Assembly: GCA_032358255.1 (NCBI GenBank)
Contig: JAULBX010005442.1
Coordinates: forward strand, 1-64,000
Length of the DNA: 64,000 nt
Direction of reading: 5' to 3'
Source: Heterotrichella gracilis
Taxonomy: Eukaryota; Sar; Xanthophyceae; Tribonematales; Xanthonemataceae
In this document: positions 1 through 11,900 of the stretch, piece after piece
How the letters are laid out: each line of letters opens with the position of its first letter
How positions within the stretch are numbered: position 1 is the first letter of the stretch
The notes under the pieces: generated by a model
The model's database searches: none
What the model was told of the DNA's origin: nothing
Seen by the model: the letters and a program-made list of their open reading frames with translations, nothing else
Made by a program: the position numbers and the translations under genes

Positions 1-490
1 TTTTGGTGATGGCGGTGTCGGCGATGGTGGCTTGGGGGATGGGGGCGTTGGGGATGGAGGTGTTGGGGATGGTGGTGTTGGGGATGGTGGTGTTGGGGAT
101 GGTGGTGCTGGCGATGGTGGCGTTGGAGATGGCGGTGGTGGCATGGGCGATGGAGGGGTGGGTGATGGTGGTGTTGGAGAGGGGGGCGCCGGCGATGGTG
201 GCATTGGCGATGGCGGTGTGGGTGAAGGAGGTGCGGGGGATGGTGGGGATGGTGATGGTAGGGATGGTGATGGTGGGGTGGGGGATGGCGGTTTGGGGGA
301 TGGCGTTTTGGGTGACGGGGGCTTAGGCGATGGGGGTTTGGGCGACGGGGGTTTGGGCGACGGCGGCTTGGGCGATTGGGGTTTTGGTGATGGCGGTGTC
401 GGCGATGGTGGCTTGGGGGATGGGGGCGTTGGGGATGGAGGTGTTGGGGATGGTGGTGCTGGCGATGGTGGCGTTGGAGATGGCGGCTTC
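1..490. repeat. 15-bp G-rich minisatellite with 381-bp higher-order repeat
   Basis: About 30 variants of a 15-bp unit (roughly GGGGATGGTGGTGTT) run from the left edge. The first ~75 bases recur almost exactly at 382-455, so a block of units has itself been duplicated. Read on + in frame 2 it is open from the window edge to a stop at 517 and encodes a GDGG[V/L/A] pentad; on - part of it reads as an Ile/Ala/Pro/Thr pentad. It could be the end of a Gly-rich coding exon that starts outside the window, but nothing beyond the repeat supports this. Confidence 0.85.
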
Positions 491-2954
491 TCCGCAAGCA
501 GCTGGCGGGAGGCCTGACCACCTGCACATGGGAAGGAATAGCCATGTCAGGAAAAATACCGATTTTGGAGGTATTACCTGCCTTTCATAACCCTTATAAA
601 TCTTGTAAATCTGGAGGTACAGGCGCGGGAGCTAGTTGACCATCGCGGGGCATGCCATGAGTGTAGAAGCTTGCTGGGCAGGTCCAATGCCATAGGGTTT
701 GGCAGTTATGCATTCATTACACTGATTATATTAATTAATTTATGATTAATTAATAAATAGAAATATAGTTTTTATAATTATAATAATTTAATGATTATAA
801 TAAATTATACATGATATGTACACTGCATTAATTTAGTACTGTGGTTGACCACATTGTTGGTGGGATGCACGATGCACGGATACAAGCTGGGTAGCCTAGG
901 TCCGCGTTTCACGCCGCTACTTCGTGGCAAAGTGTGGCACACGCACACGCACATGGACTACGTTGTATTCATCATTCCATCATTCCATCGTTTCGGTCGT
1001 ACGCTGATTGAGATTTCTAGGGCAAAAGTTGACCATCTTGGGGGCCCTACAGTGTGTGCGCACCAGTCAGCACGCGAAGCCCGCCACCATACCTGCCTCT
1101 GCTTGCTGCGCCTGGCTCCAGCCCCCTCCCCTCAGCGACGGGTGGTTGGTGGGGATAGTGCCCTCACCGGCCAGCCCTGGGGCCGCACTCGAGTGTGCAC
1201 AGCTCACCCCCCATGGGGCAGCCACCGCCACAACCCAGAGCAGCGTCGCCAGCAGGACGCTGCGCCTGGTGGCTGTGGGGTGGCGGCATGGTTGCCGTGG
1301 TTGGTGTGCGTGCTGGCGCGGGACGTCGACAGAGGTACCACCGGTGTGTACATGTCCCATCGTGGGCGCACTGTTGTGTCGTCGACAACGATCCTCCGGA
1401 GTCGCGTCCGATCGGTGAACTGGAGGGGATGTTTTTGTTCAAGGTCAAGATCTGCTTTGAACTGTGTGCAGGTAGCTTGTGCAGGAGCGCCTAGGCACCA
1501 GCGACGAGAGGGCAGGTGCCTTGCAGGTGGGCACCTGTGTCGATTTGTGTATTTGATTAGCTCACCATGTATGTTTGAGCAGTTTGAGGACACTTTTATT
1601 TTTATCCTTGCTTGTTGTGGATATATTCTTAATTTTAGCAGAGTGATTTTAAATATGTCACCCTGATCCTGATCCAGGATGATATGTTAAGTCCTCCTGA
1701 TGTTTATTTTCTCGTTGGCCAATGAATGCCTGCAGTTGCTGATAATATCCTTACGTTTTTGAGCCCAAATATTTTCATTTGTACATTTTTGAGCCCATTC
1801 GTTTTCATGTTTATCACCCTTCATAGGTTGCATTTGTGGGCGTAGGGTGTAGGAATTTGAGTTGCTTAATGTCTAGGGTTTATAATGTGTAGCAGGCCTG
1901 CGCTGCCATTCAACCAGCGGCTGCGATATGCATGCGCACTTGCCAAGGCATGCAATGTGGTGTTGCCTCGTTGCCTATAGATATTAGAAAGAAAGGAAGA
2001 AAGGGAAGCGCAGTCTGAGAGGTGGAGTTAGGGGTCACCACTATGTGAGCTATTTCTCAATGTGAGAAAGCTGGAACGGCGCCGCTGCAGCGCTGGGCCC
2101 AGGCTAATTAGGGTATAATCCGATTATGATTATGCCCTAACGACTGGCACTCGAGCACCATGGCATTACTGGGCCACTGTGGTTAACTGAGGCATGTGCA
2201 TACTGGGCTGTGTGGCTTCCAGTCACATACACAAACACTCATGATCATACACCAATCGCCGAGGCTTGCAGTCACAAGTGGGCCCAAACGAGCTGATACT
2301 GTGTGCAGTGCTTTTATGCCACAAATCATGTAGTAACAGTTCTAACAGCCATCAGGATGAAACGCTGGCAAGCCCCACCGCCATTTAGGGCCTAAGGCTT
2401 GCCCCTTTTATCAACGCAGTAGTAGGCATGACAGCGAATCAGTGGGCTGAGCATCTGCTTGTGTTGACACCTTGGCGTAATTGGCTTGAGCACCCATGGC
2501 AATTATTATATAGAGTAGAAGGGAGTTTTGAAAACATCCCTGTCGGGTTCCTCCCCTGCTCTGCAGAACCAGTCACCAAGGGCACTGCCTGTACAACCAG
2601 CACCTTAATAATGAAAGGTATCATATATGTCAGTGACACACACCCTTCGGCACATAAGCACTGTCCATGACAGCAACTGTCAGCAGACCCCGTGCCATGC
2701 CGTGCCAACCCCTGCCTGGTCAACATGTGTGGTTCACTCAAGGCGACCCCACCAAGTGGTATAATCCCTGCCATCACCCTCAGTGATCAGTTATCAGATC
2801 ACCACCATGATCACTAGTGATGAGCCGTTGCACAGTGCTGATAGCCCCAACGCCCCCTCTCCTCTCCCTAGCTCCATCCCTACTCCCCACAACACCCCGC
2901 CCCAAGACCCCAACAGTTACAAAGTACCGCCCACCCCACCAATTAAATACCGCC
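491..2954. other. Intergenic region, no gene seen
   Basis: No coding exon recognised. Holds a very AT-rich island at about 728-832 (repeated TTAATTAAT/ATAATTATAA) in otherwise GC-balanced DNA. A 273-codon open frame at 845-1666 has no recognisable domain, biased composition and overlapping open frames on both strands, so it is not called. The 3' UTR of POLA1 reaches into the right end from 2954 downward. Confidence 0.6.
2917..2921 (-). terminator. TGTAA poly(A) signal after POLA1
   Basis: TGTAA on the minus strand (TTACA as printed), 34 bases beyond the POLA1 stop. TGTAA is the usual poly(A) signal in chlorophycean algae; position and motif are seen, use is inferred. Confidence 0.45.
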
Positions 2955-5900
2955 TCATACCCTCAAGCTGGCTGCAAACATCTCCCCCAGGTTGACCCAC
3001 CGGTACCCACACCTATCGCGCACCCCCTTGGCCACCGTAGCGGCAGGCCCCAGCACCTTCACCAACCCCCCGACATCGGCCTGGGCCTCAAATTTCGCGC
3101 CCCCCCGCCGCAGCCGCTTCAGGGCCCCTTCCACATCCAGCTGGCGGTGCAGGAATGCGATCTGGTTGTAGAGCGCCACCTCGCTCACCCTAGGGTGCAT
3201 GTGCCCCCCGGATTTAGGGTCTGGGGGGAGGGTTCCCGGGCGGCTGTCGCCGGATGACCTGTGGGGCAGGGGTGGGGTGGTGAGGCGGGAATAGGTGCGG
3301 GGATTGGAGTGGGGTGAAGAATTTGGGGTGCCCCTGATGGGAGACTCAATGTGTGGGGGGGTCCACATCACCTCTACCATGTCCACACCCACCTGATTAC
3401 CAATACAATGCTTGCTACTGGTGGCAAATGGACATTGCACCCACAATACCTGAAACCTGATACCCCCGGCTCACCTGAGGCACACGTTGCGCATCGCACC
3501 CGGCACCATCCCATCATCAGCCACCCCAAACCCTACAAATCCAAACCCTCACAAACCCTATACCCCCCTGGCTCACCTGAGGCACACATTTCATATCTCG
3601 CACAGCACCATCCCATCGTCAGCCACCCCAAACTCTACAAATCCAAACCCTAAACCCTTACAAACCCTATACCCCCCCCCTGGCTCACCTGAGGCACACG
3701 TTGCGTATCTTGCACAGCACCATCCCATCAATCAGCCACCCCAAACCCTCAAATCCAAACCCTAAATCCCTACAGTCCCAAATCCTTACACACCCAAAAC
3801 CTGGCGCACCTGAGGCATATGTTGCGCGTCTCGCACGGCACCATCTCATCATCCGACACCAGCCACCCCTCCGCAGCCACAGCCACAGCCTCCCGCACCC
3901 GCAGCACCACCTGGTTGGCCAGTTGGGCGGGGGTGAGGGGGGTGGCGGCGGTGGTGGTGGGTGCCTCGCCCTCCCCTGGCGGGGGGGTGAGCGCCTGGTC
4001 GAGTGTTAGCTCCCCCTTGAGGAGGGACTCTGCTCCCGGGAAGGGGAAGCGGGTGCCCGAGGGGGAGAGGAGCATGAGGGGGGTGCAGTCCTGCACGCAG
4101 ATGGGAGGGCATTCAGAGAACAAATTGACCCACAATTAAATTGACGCACAATATGATGTCCCTCCATGTTGCAAATGCCATGTACCAGATGGACGCCGCC
4201 TGAACCAACGTTGTTGCAGTTGTGATGTGAAGCAAGAACTAGTTCCCCCACAGATACAACTTGGTGTGACTATTAGACCATACCATCGCCTGACACACCA
4301 CGCAATGAAATGGTGGCCAAAGCACCCCCCACCCCCCACCCCACCCACCTTGAACCGCTGCTCGTCATCCAGGCAGGACCCCCCCGCCAGCTGCATATCC
4401 TCCTTCACCTCATCCACCCTGGGGCCCTGGGCGCCGCGGTACTTGGAGGCATCCAGGCCCAGGCACTCGGCCAGCCGGCCCGCGTCGGTGCCCTCAATGG
4501 GTGCGCACAGGCGGGACACCACGGGTAGCACCTGGGGTGGGGGGTGGGGTGGAGGGTAAGGGTTGGGGGTTGGGTTGATATTCAAGCACAGCTGCATGGG
4601 ATGCCGCATTGGAAAACATTCCAATGTGATGGAATGCACAAACGCCTCATTGTGCATAGGGAGTTGCATGATGCTGATCCAGCAGTATAGGAACTCCTCC
4701 TTGCATGCCAACGTCATAAACCGGCACTCCCAGGGTAATTATCCCTTGAGGAGGGCACCAAGCAAATATGGTAGAGGACATAGTAGACAGGAGAGCATTG
4801 CCCTTCTCTCTGCTAATTCCTCTTCCTTAACCAACGCGCTTGTTCAAGGACAGGCTGCGTAGCTATTTTTTTTTTTTTGCATGCCAACCATCGGGGCTGG
4901 CCACCAGCAACCACCCACCCACGCCACCCTGTCTGAACCCCCCACAGCACGCCACCCCTGCTTCACCAGTGGTAGCCCTGGTGGCCACAGACACCCCCAC
5001 CCACCCACTCCCCAATTCCCACCTGCTGCGCCAAGTAGTAGTGTGTGTCCACCCTCAGCTGGGGATTGGCCCGCAGCTCATCGGGATGGTAGGCCCTGTC
5101 TGCCAGCCCCGCCCCGCTGTCAGGCGCCGCCACCCCCCCCTCGCCATCCAGGGTCACGCAGATGACATAGGGTACAGTCTCACCCTGCAAGGGGAGGACG
5201 GGGACAAGGGTTTAGGGCAGGAGGTCAAAGGGACCCTAAAAGGGTTTATGTGGGTCAAGTGGGGTGTGTGGTGCATTTGTAGGGTACACTGGTTCCGAAG
5301 TCGCATGGGCGCTGTAGCATTCTCTCTCTCCACGCACCCACCGCCCATGCTGTATTCCCAGGTCCCCTCCGCCACGATATCACACCGCTCAAGCATATAG
5401 CAACACCATCACACACCCAGTGTCGCCACCCACCGGCATGGTCCCGTCCCGCTTGCCCGCCGCCTTGCGCCTGGCCGCCACCTGCACGTGCGGCTGGTGG
5501 TGCGCGTCGGGGTAGTCCTCGGGCCGCTTGGTCAGCTGCTTGGTGATGATGAACTTGTGCACCCCCAGCGCGCCAGAAACCAGCTGGGCAGCCACCTCCC
5601 TGTGGGGGTTGGGGTTTAGGATTAGGGTTCAGGGTTTGGTGAGCTGCTTGGTGATGATGAACTTGTCCACGCCAAGGGCACCAGACACGAGCTGGGCAGC
5701 CACCTCCTTGTAAAGGTTAGGGATTAGGGTCCAGGTTTAGGGTTTATTTGGTGAGCTGCATGACGATGTAGAATCTATTTGGCAGGGACACCGGTTAGCT
5801 GCGAAGGGTGGTGCAACCTAACAGTAATGATGAGGGTTTAGGGTTTATGTAATCAGCTGCTTGGCGATGACGACTTCTGGAGACCTGTGTGTAGTGGTGC

Positions 5901-8900
5901 AACCCACACAAGTCATGGCACAAACCAGCAAGCCCCACTTTCTCCCACCCACCCACCTGAGGTGCTGGTGCACCGCCTCCACCACCTCCTCGCACCCCCC
6001 GCCCGACAGGATCTGGCGCAGCGCGTAGTTGCCCACGTCCTTGGACAGGGGGCACCAGTCGCGACGCACGATGTCCAGACCCTTCTGCTCCATCACCTGC
6101 AACAGGGTGTAGGGTTTAGGGTTCAGGGCTGCAGGGCTAGGGTTTCGGTGCAGGTGTGCACAATGTCCAGACCCTTCTGCTCCATCACCAGTAACAGGGG
6201 TTTAGGTTAAAGGGTTTTAGGTTAAAGGGCCAGAATTTGGAGAGGGAACCATCTGTAGCGCACGATGTCCAGCCCCAATTACAACCCCATGTACGCCCCA
6301 CCAGCACATCATGCCATCCCCATCCTTCACATCATCCCCAAGCCTTCCAAAGCAGCAAATCACTTCACCTCCTCCCCTCGCTCACCTCATTACAGTACCT
6401 CCCCGCCGCATCCCGCTCCAGCTTCACCGCCGCGTACTTCTTCTTCTTGAGCAGCAGCATGCACTTGAACACATCGTCCAGCTCAATCTCCAGGCAGCGG
6501 TAGCGCTTGTTCACCTCGCGCTTGACAGCGGCCGCCAGCCGCAGCGCGTCCTCGATGGAGGAGCTGCGCGTGTTGACCATGATGGAGTCGGTGTCGCCAT
6601 AGATGACCTGCGGAGGGGTAAGGGTTTAGGGTTTGGAGGGTGTGTGGTTAGGGTTTGTGGGGTGAAAGGGACTGTGTGTTGACCATGATGGAGTCGGTGT
6701 CAGAATGTAACACATGCAGTGGGTGTAGAAGGGTTTTTGGGTTAGGTTTTAGGACGCCCTTTGCATATGGATTGCTGGGTTCTAGGTGCACTTTACCCAA
6801 CCCTAGGGTCTCCACCACCTCCAGCCCCATGGTTCTGGTCAGCAGGCCCACAGAAACCCTAAACCATTACCCCGACTCCACCCAACACCCTCCCCTAGGG
6901 TCTCACCTCCAGCCCCACACTATCCGTCGCCAGGTCCACTGTGCTCTGCAGGATCTCCCTTGCCCGGAACACCCACCCCCCAAAAAAACCTTCCCTAGGG
7001 TCTCACCTCCAGCCCCACTTTGTCCGTCACAGGGACCATTCAAGCCCCAATCCCAAAACCTTGACCTTTGACCAACCTAGTGCACTAGGGTCTCACCTCC
7101 AGCCCCACTTTGTCGGTCACCAGGTCCACCGTGCTCTGCAGGATCTCCCTGCCCTGGGCGGTGATGAGCTCCGCCAGGGGCTTGGCGTAGAAGCGCGAGT
7201 GCGAGAACCCCAGGCAGCCGTACATGGAGTTGGCAGTCAGCTTGAGCGCCTTCTGGCGGATGTCCAGCTGCTCGCGCTTGACGGGGTCGCGCTCGCTCTT
7301 GATCATGTCTTTCACCTGGCGGGGGGGGGGGGGGGAGGGGGGAGTGTGGGGACGAAGGCAGAAGCAGGAAGGCTGGGATTGCATTTGCATTTTGCATTCT
7401 TGATCATGTCTTTCACCGCAGGAAGGGGACGAGGAGCGCATTGGAGGGCTGAGGTTGCATACGGTATGCATTTAGGGGGATGGTTGTAAGGGTGCTGGTA
7501 GGCGCTGAGCAGCTGATTGGGAGCGACATGCTCAGGCATTCACATGCATTCAGCGGTCACTGGCGCTGGCATTCAACCAGCAAAGCCTTAACCCTGAATC
7601 ACAATGATTTGAGTAGTTTCTTACCTGGCGGCGGCGCTCGACCAGTGTCTTGATGACACGTGGCAGCACCGAGGTGGATTCAGCTGTGGGCTCTGGCAGG
7701 GGAGGGATGGTGCCGTCCTGCGGAAGAGAACGGACCTGAGCGCTGCATGCACGGCATGGTGGGGGGGGATTCCACATGCCAAATGTACAGGGAGTGCAGA
7801 ATTGCTACACCATGCATGTGTCCCACTGCCCAGACACTCGCACGCCACCAAGGAAATCACCCTACATGAACCCTCTTAAATCAACACCACCCACCGTTCC
7901 TCCAAAACCCTGAGCCACCAAGGGCAATACATAAAATATTTGTCCTACCATTATCTTAGAACCCTTGGAGCCACTAGGGACCACCCACCTTTGGCCGCTG
8001 CACCGTTGTGAAGCAGATGTCGTACTCCTGGATGATGGAGGGGTACAGCGAGTTGAAGTCAAGCAGCAGCACCAGCTTGTCATACAACCCCTTCTTGGGC
8101 TCAAGCACCAAGCCCCCCGCGTACTGCGGCCCCTTGCCCCCCTTTTTGGGGTCGGCTGCTTTCTCCCCCTGGAGGTCGTCCAACTCGGCTGCGTCGGGGT
8201 CGTCCTCGGCTGCCCGCTTGGCCAGGCGCTCCTTGTCCTGCAGGTAAGGGTTCTTAGTTATGGCTTAACTAAACCCACAGGTGATTGAATCCGCAGGTGA
8301 TTGAATCTTACATAGGGTTTTAACCTAGGGTTTTGGAGCAGGTTGTATGGGCAGATGCAAGCTCACAGAAGGAGGCTTTGTTGACACCTTGCAGGGTTAG
8401 CAGGTCACCTTGGCCAGCATCACTAGCAATACACCCTGGTGGAGGGTTTCCCCTGCCCCCAAAACCCTAAGGCCCTCACCTTGACCGACAGCTTGTCTGG
8501 CAGCATGTACTTGCGGTCGTGGAAGGCGTGCATGAGCAGCATCTCAATGCGCTGCGCGCGCTGGCCCTGCAGGGGGGTGGGCGACATGGGGTGGATCGAG
8601 GGTGGGGCGCAGAGTGGGGTGGCATGTGGTGGAGAGGAGTGGGATTACAATTGGAGGGCGCGTATGGGGTGCGTGGGCCGTTCACATGGGTGTGGAGGGG
8701 CGGGGGTGTCAATGCAGCATTGAAGTGATGCAGGTGTGTGGGGTGTGCGCAGCAGGGATGCTCAACCCTAGAGCAAGGAGCCCCAAATGCCATCATTCAC
8801 CCTCCACATGCCAGGCTGTGCCAGGGTTTAGTTTTAGGGTCCCCACCTGCAGCGCGCGCGACCACCTTGTCCCGCTGAGCTGGCTGAGCTGCAGGCTGAG

Positions 8901-11900
8901 CGGGAGCACGCTGAGGTGGAACATGAGTCCCAGGGACAGGAAGGCGTCGGACTGCGCGTGCTCAAGCAGGCTCATCAGCTTGGAGGAGCTGTCGAACTTG
9001 CCTGAAAAGGGGGGTGGGGATATTAAATTGCAAGGGTGTGACGGGGGAGGAAATTCCTCAGCTTGGAGGAGCTGTCAAATTTGCCTGGAAAGGGCAGTAA
9101 ATTACGGGGAAACGAAGGGGAGGGGGGGGTTAGGGGAAGGTGGTACAAGCCGAGTGCTGCGGGAGGACGGCTGCACAGTGTGGGGTCAAGGGCGCCGCCA
9201 CCAGTGGTGCAGGATCAGGGTCTGCATGATGCGACAGACATTTTCCCGTCCCCCCCCAAAACACATTTGCACCCCTCTACCCCACCTGGTATGTCAGTGA
9301 CCGACAGCTCCCCCCTCCTCTCCCCCAGCAGGTTGGCAGCCAGCGTGGTGAGTGTGTAGTCAACCTCGCGCACAAGCTCACGGGAGCAAAGGTAGGTGTC
9401 GCACAGCAAGCGGCCTGGGGGGTGGGGGGTGGAGGATGTGGTTGTGAGTGGGTGGGGGTGGGGGGGGAAGTGGGTACTGTGTTGGCATTCACCCAAGGGT
9501 ACCGGTGGGGAGAATGGTATGTGGCACAATGCGAATCTGCGCTCACATCATGTGGCGACAACACCTTGCCGGGCCCGGTGTGAAACAGATGCAATTCACA
9601 GCACGTTCAATACAGCAGGATTACAGTGCTTTAGGGATTGTGGGTAGAATTTGGCATCACCTGCGGTTGCCAGCATGAGCCCCGGGGATGCCCCCCCCCC
9701 AAACATCTTGCCCCCTCCTGACATGTCGGGGTACTTGGAGCGCTTGAGGCGACCGATGCGGCTCCACTGGGGGACCTGCACCAGGAGCATAGATTTGGCG
9801 TCACAATCTATGGCGTCACAATAGGGGTCAAAATTAGATGACAGTCCGCATCGCCTTTGCAAATGCACAATTGTCAATGCCAATGACCCACCCACAGCCC
9901 CACTAGGTACCAGCCAGCGCACACACCCAAACTCCTCCCCACCACCACCTCCCCCATTGTGCTCCTGCATCCTGTGCATGAGCACATCCAAATCAAACGC
10001 CGCCACATTTGCGTCAGATTTGAATGACATTTTGCATGGCATTCACAGGAGGACTGTTTCACAGGAGGGTCTTTTCACCTTGTGCTGCTGCATCCTGTGC
10101 ATGAGCACATCCAAATCAAATGCGGCCACATTGTGCCCCACAAACACATCGGCATCCACCCCCCGCAGGCGCGCCAGCAGCCATGCCAGCAGGGAGCGCT
10201 CGCTGCCCTGCACGCTGTACATCTGGCCACCGTTCATCTGGCCCAGGGCGCTGGCGTTCGCCTCGCGCACCAGGGTCTCAAAGCCTGCGGGGCACATTTA
10301 GGGTGTCGGCTGTGGATGGGCTTTAGGGTTTAGGATGTGCTTCAGGTGGTGCTGAAGCCTGGAGGAAACCATGACATCACGATCAGGGACATATCAAAGT
10401 GCGGAGGGGTTTTCAGATGTTTGTGTGCTGCAGGGTTTCTTATGTTTGTGTGCACACATTAGAACAAGCATCCCCCAGCACCCATGGGCCCACCGGATGA
10501 CTAGGGTGTGTGTGTCGCATGTGTCGCACCTGGCGGGAATGGCTGGTTGTTGAGCTTGCGCACCACCGAGAACTGGCGGATGCGCGCGGGGCTGCGCCAC
10601 TGGTCGTTGGTCACGGGGCCGTCAATGGGCACCTGCAGGTCAGGGTGTAGGGTTTAGGGTTTAGTTGGCAAGTGGGGAGCGTAGCTGCATGTAACCCTCA
10701 ATAGCCAATCCACAAGGCAATATCCTAGCAGAACTTGGAACCCTCCAGACCCTACCCGCCTTGTCTAAGGCAGCCACGATGCACCCTCATAAATCCCTTT
10801 TCCAGGTACAGCATGCTGGCGGCCACAACCCTTAACCCTAGTTAACACCCTACTACCCTGGAAAGAACCCTCCTGCCCCAGAAAACCCCCCACACCCCCA
10901 CCCACCTTGTCCAGGTACACCACGCTGGCGGCCACCACCTCATTGGTGGTGGTAGCTGGGTTGAGCATGGTCTTGAGGCTGATGGCGGCCACGGTGAGGG
11001 GTGGCGCCTCCATGCTGCTCACTGCGTGGCGGTGCTTGGCGGTGAGCAGGTGCTTGGCTGAGGGGATCTCCACCTCCAGCTTGCACCAGGAGACCTGGGT
11101 TGGGGTAGGGTGGTGGGTGTGGGAGGGGTGATGGGTAGTGGCGGTGGTGTGGTGGGTGCCAGTGCCCACCCAGAAGAAGGCATGGGGCCACATGTTGGTC
11201 ACTTCAACCGCGTGTGGAGGATAAGAATGACCCCTTTTACACTTTTATGGAGGGTGGGAATGACGCATCCTTTATAATCGTATCAAGGACCATTTGCAGA
11301 CGTTCTGGCTGTACTGCTGGAACACATTAAGTTCAGACGACCACAGGTATCCACCTCCACCCTCCCCTCACCCTAAACCCCCCTCACCTGCGCCTCCTGC
11401 GCCACCCCCACCGCCCCCTTGAGCGCCACCCAGCTGGGCCCCATCACCCGCCGCTTCAACATCACCCCCTCCAGCGCGCCCCCGTTGCTCCCCAGCACCT
11501 CCACAAACCGCTCCCCCCTGGCGCCCAGCGGGATGGCGGGGAGGGCAGCCGAGTACTTGACCTTGAGCACCCAGGAGGCGCCACGTGGCACGTTCTCGAG
11601 TTCGAACCCATAGGAGCGCTTGACGGGGCGCATGGTGAAGTTGGTCACCCCTGCCGCCATGAGCACCTGGCCAAACTCCTGCTTGAGGTGGAAGGCCTTG
11701 TCCTGCGGAGTGGGGGGTGGGGGTGTGAGGGGAGGGGAGCAGAGAGGAGGGTTTAGGGTGTCTTCCCTCATGCATGTGGGGATTGGTTCGGAGGTGAATA
11801 GAGATTCAGGGTGTTATCCCACGTCTGCATGTGGCGGACCAGCAGTCCCATCCCTAGTTGATGCTATACCAATCTTGAGTTGAGGATTGGCGATGTAGGG

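Noticed and set aside
845-1666. 273-codon open frame on +
   Set aside because: No domain, Arg/His/Cys-heavy composition, overlapped by open frames in four other frames; looks like GC-driven chance ORF.
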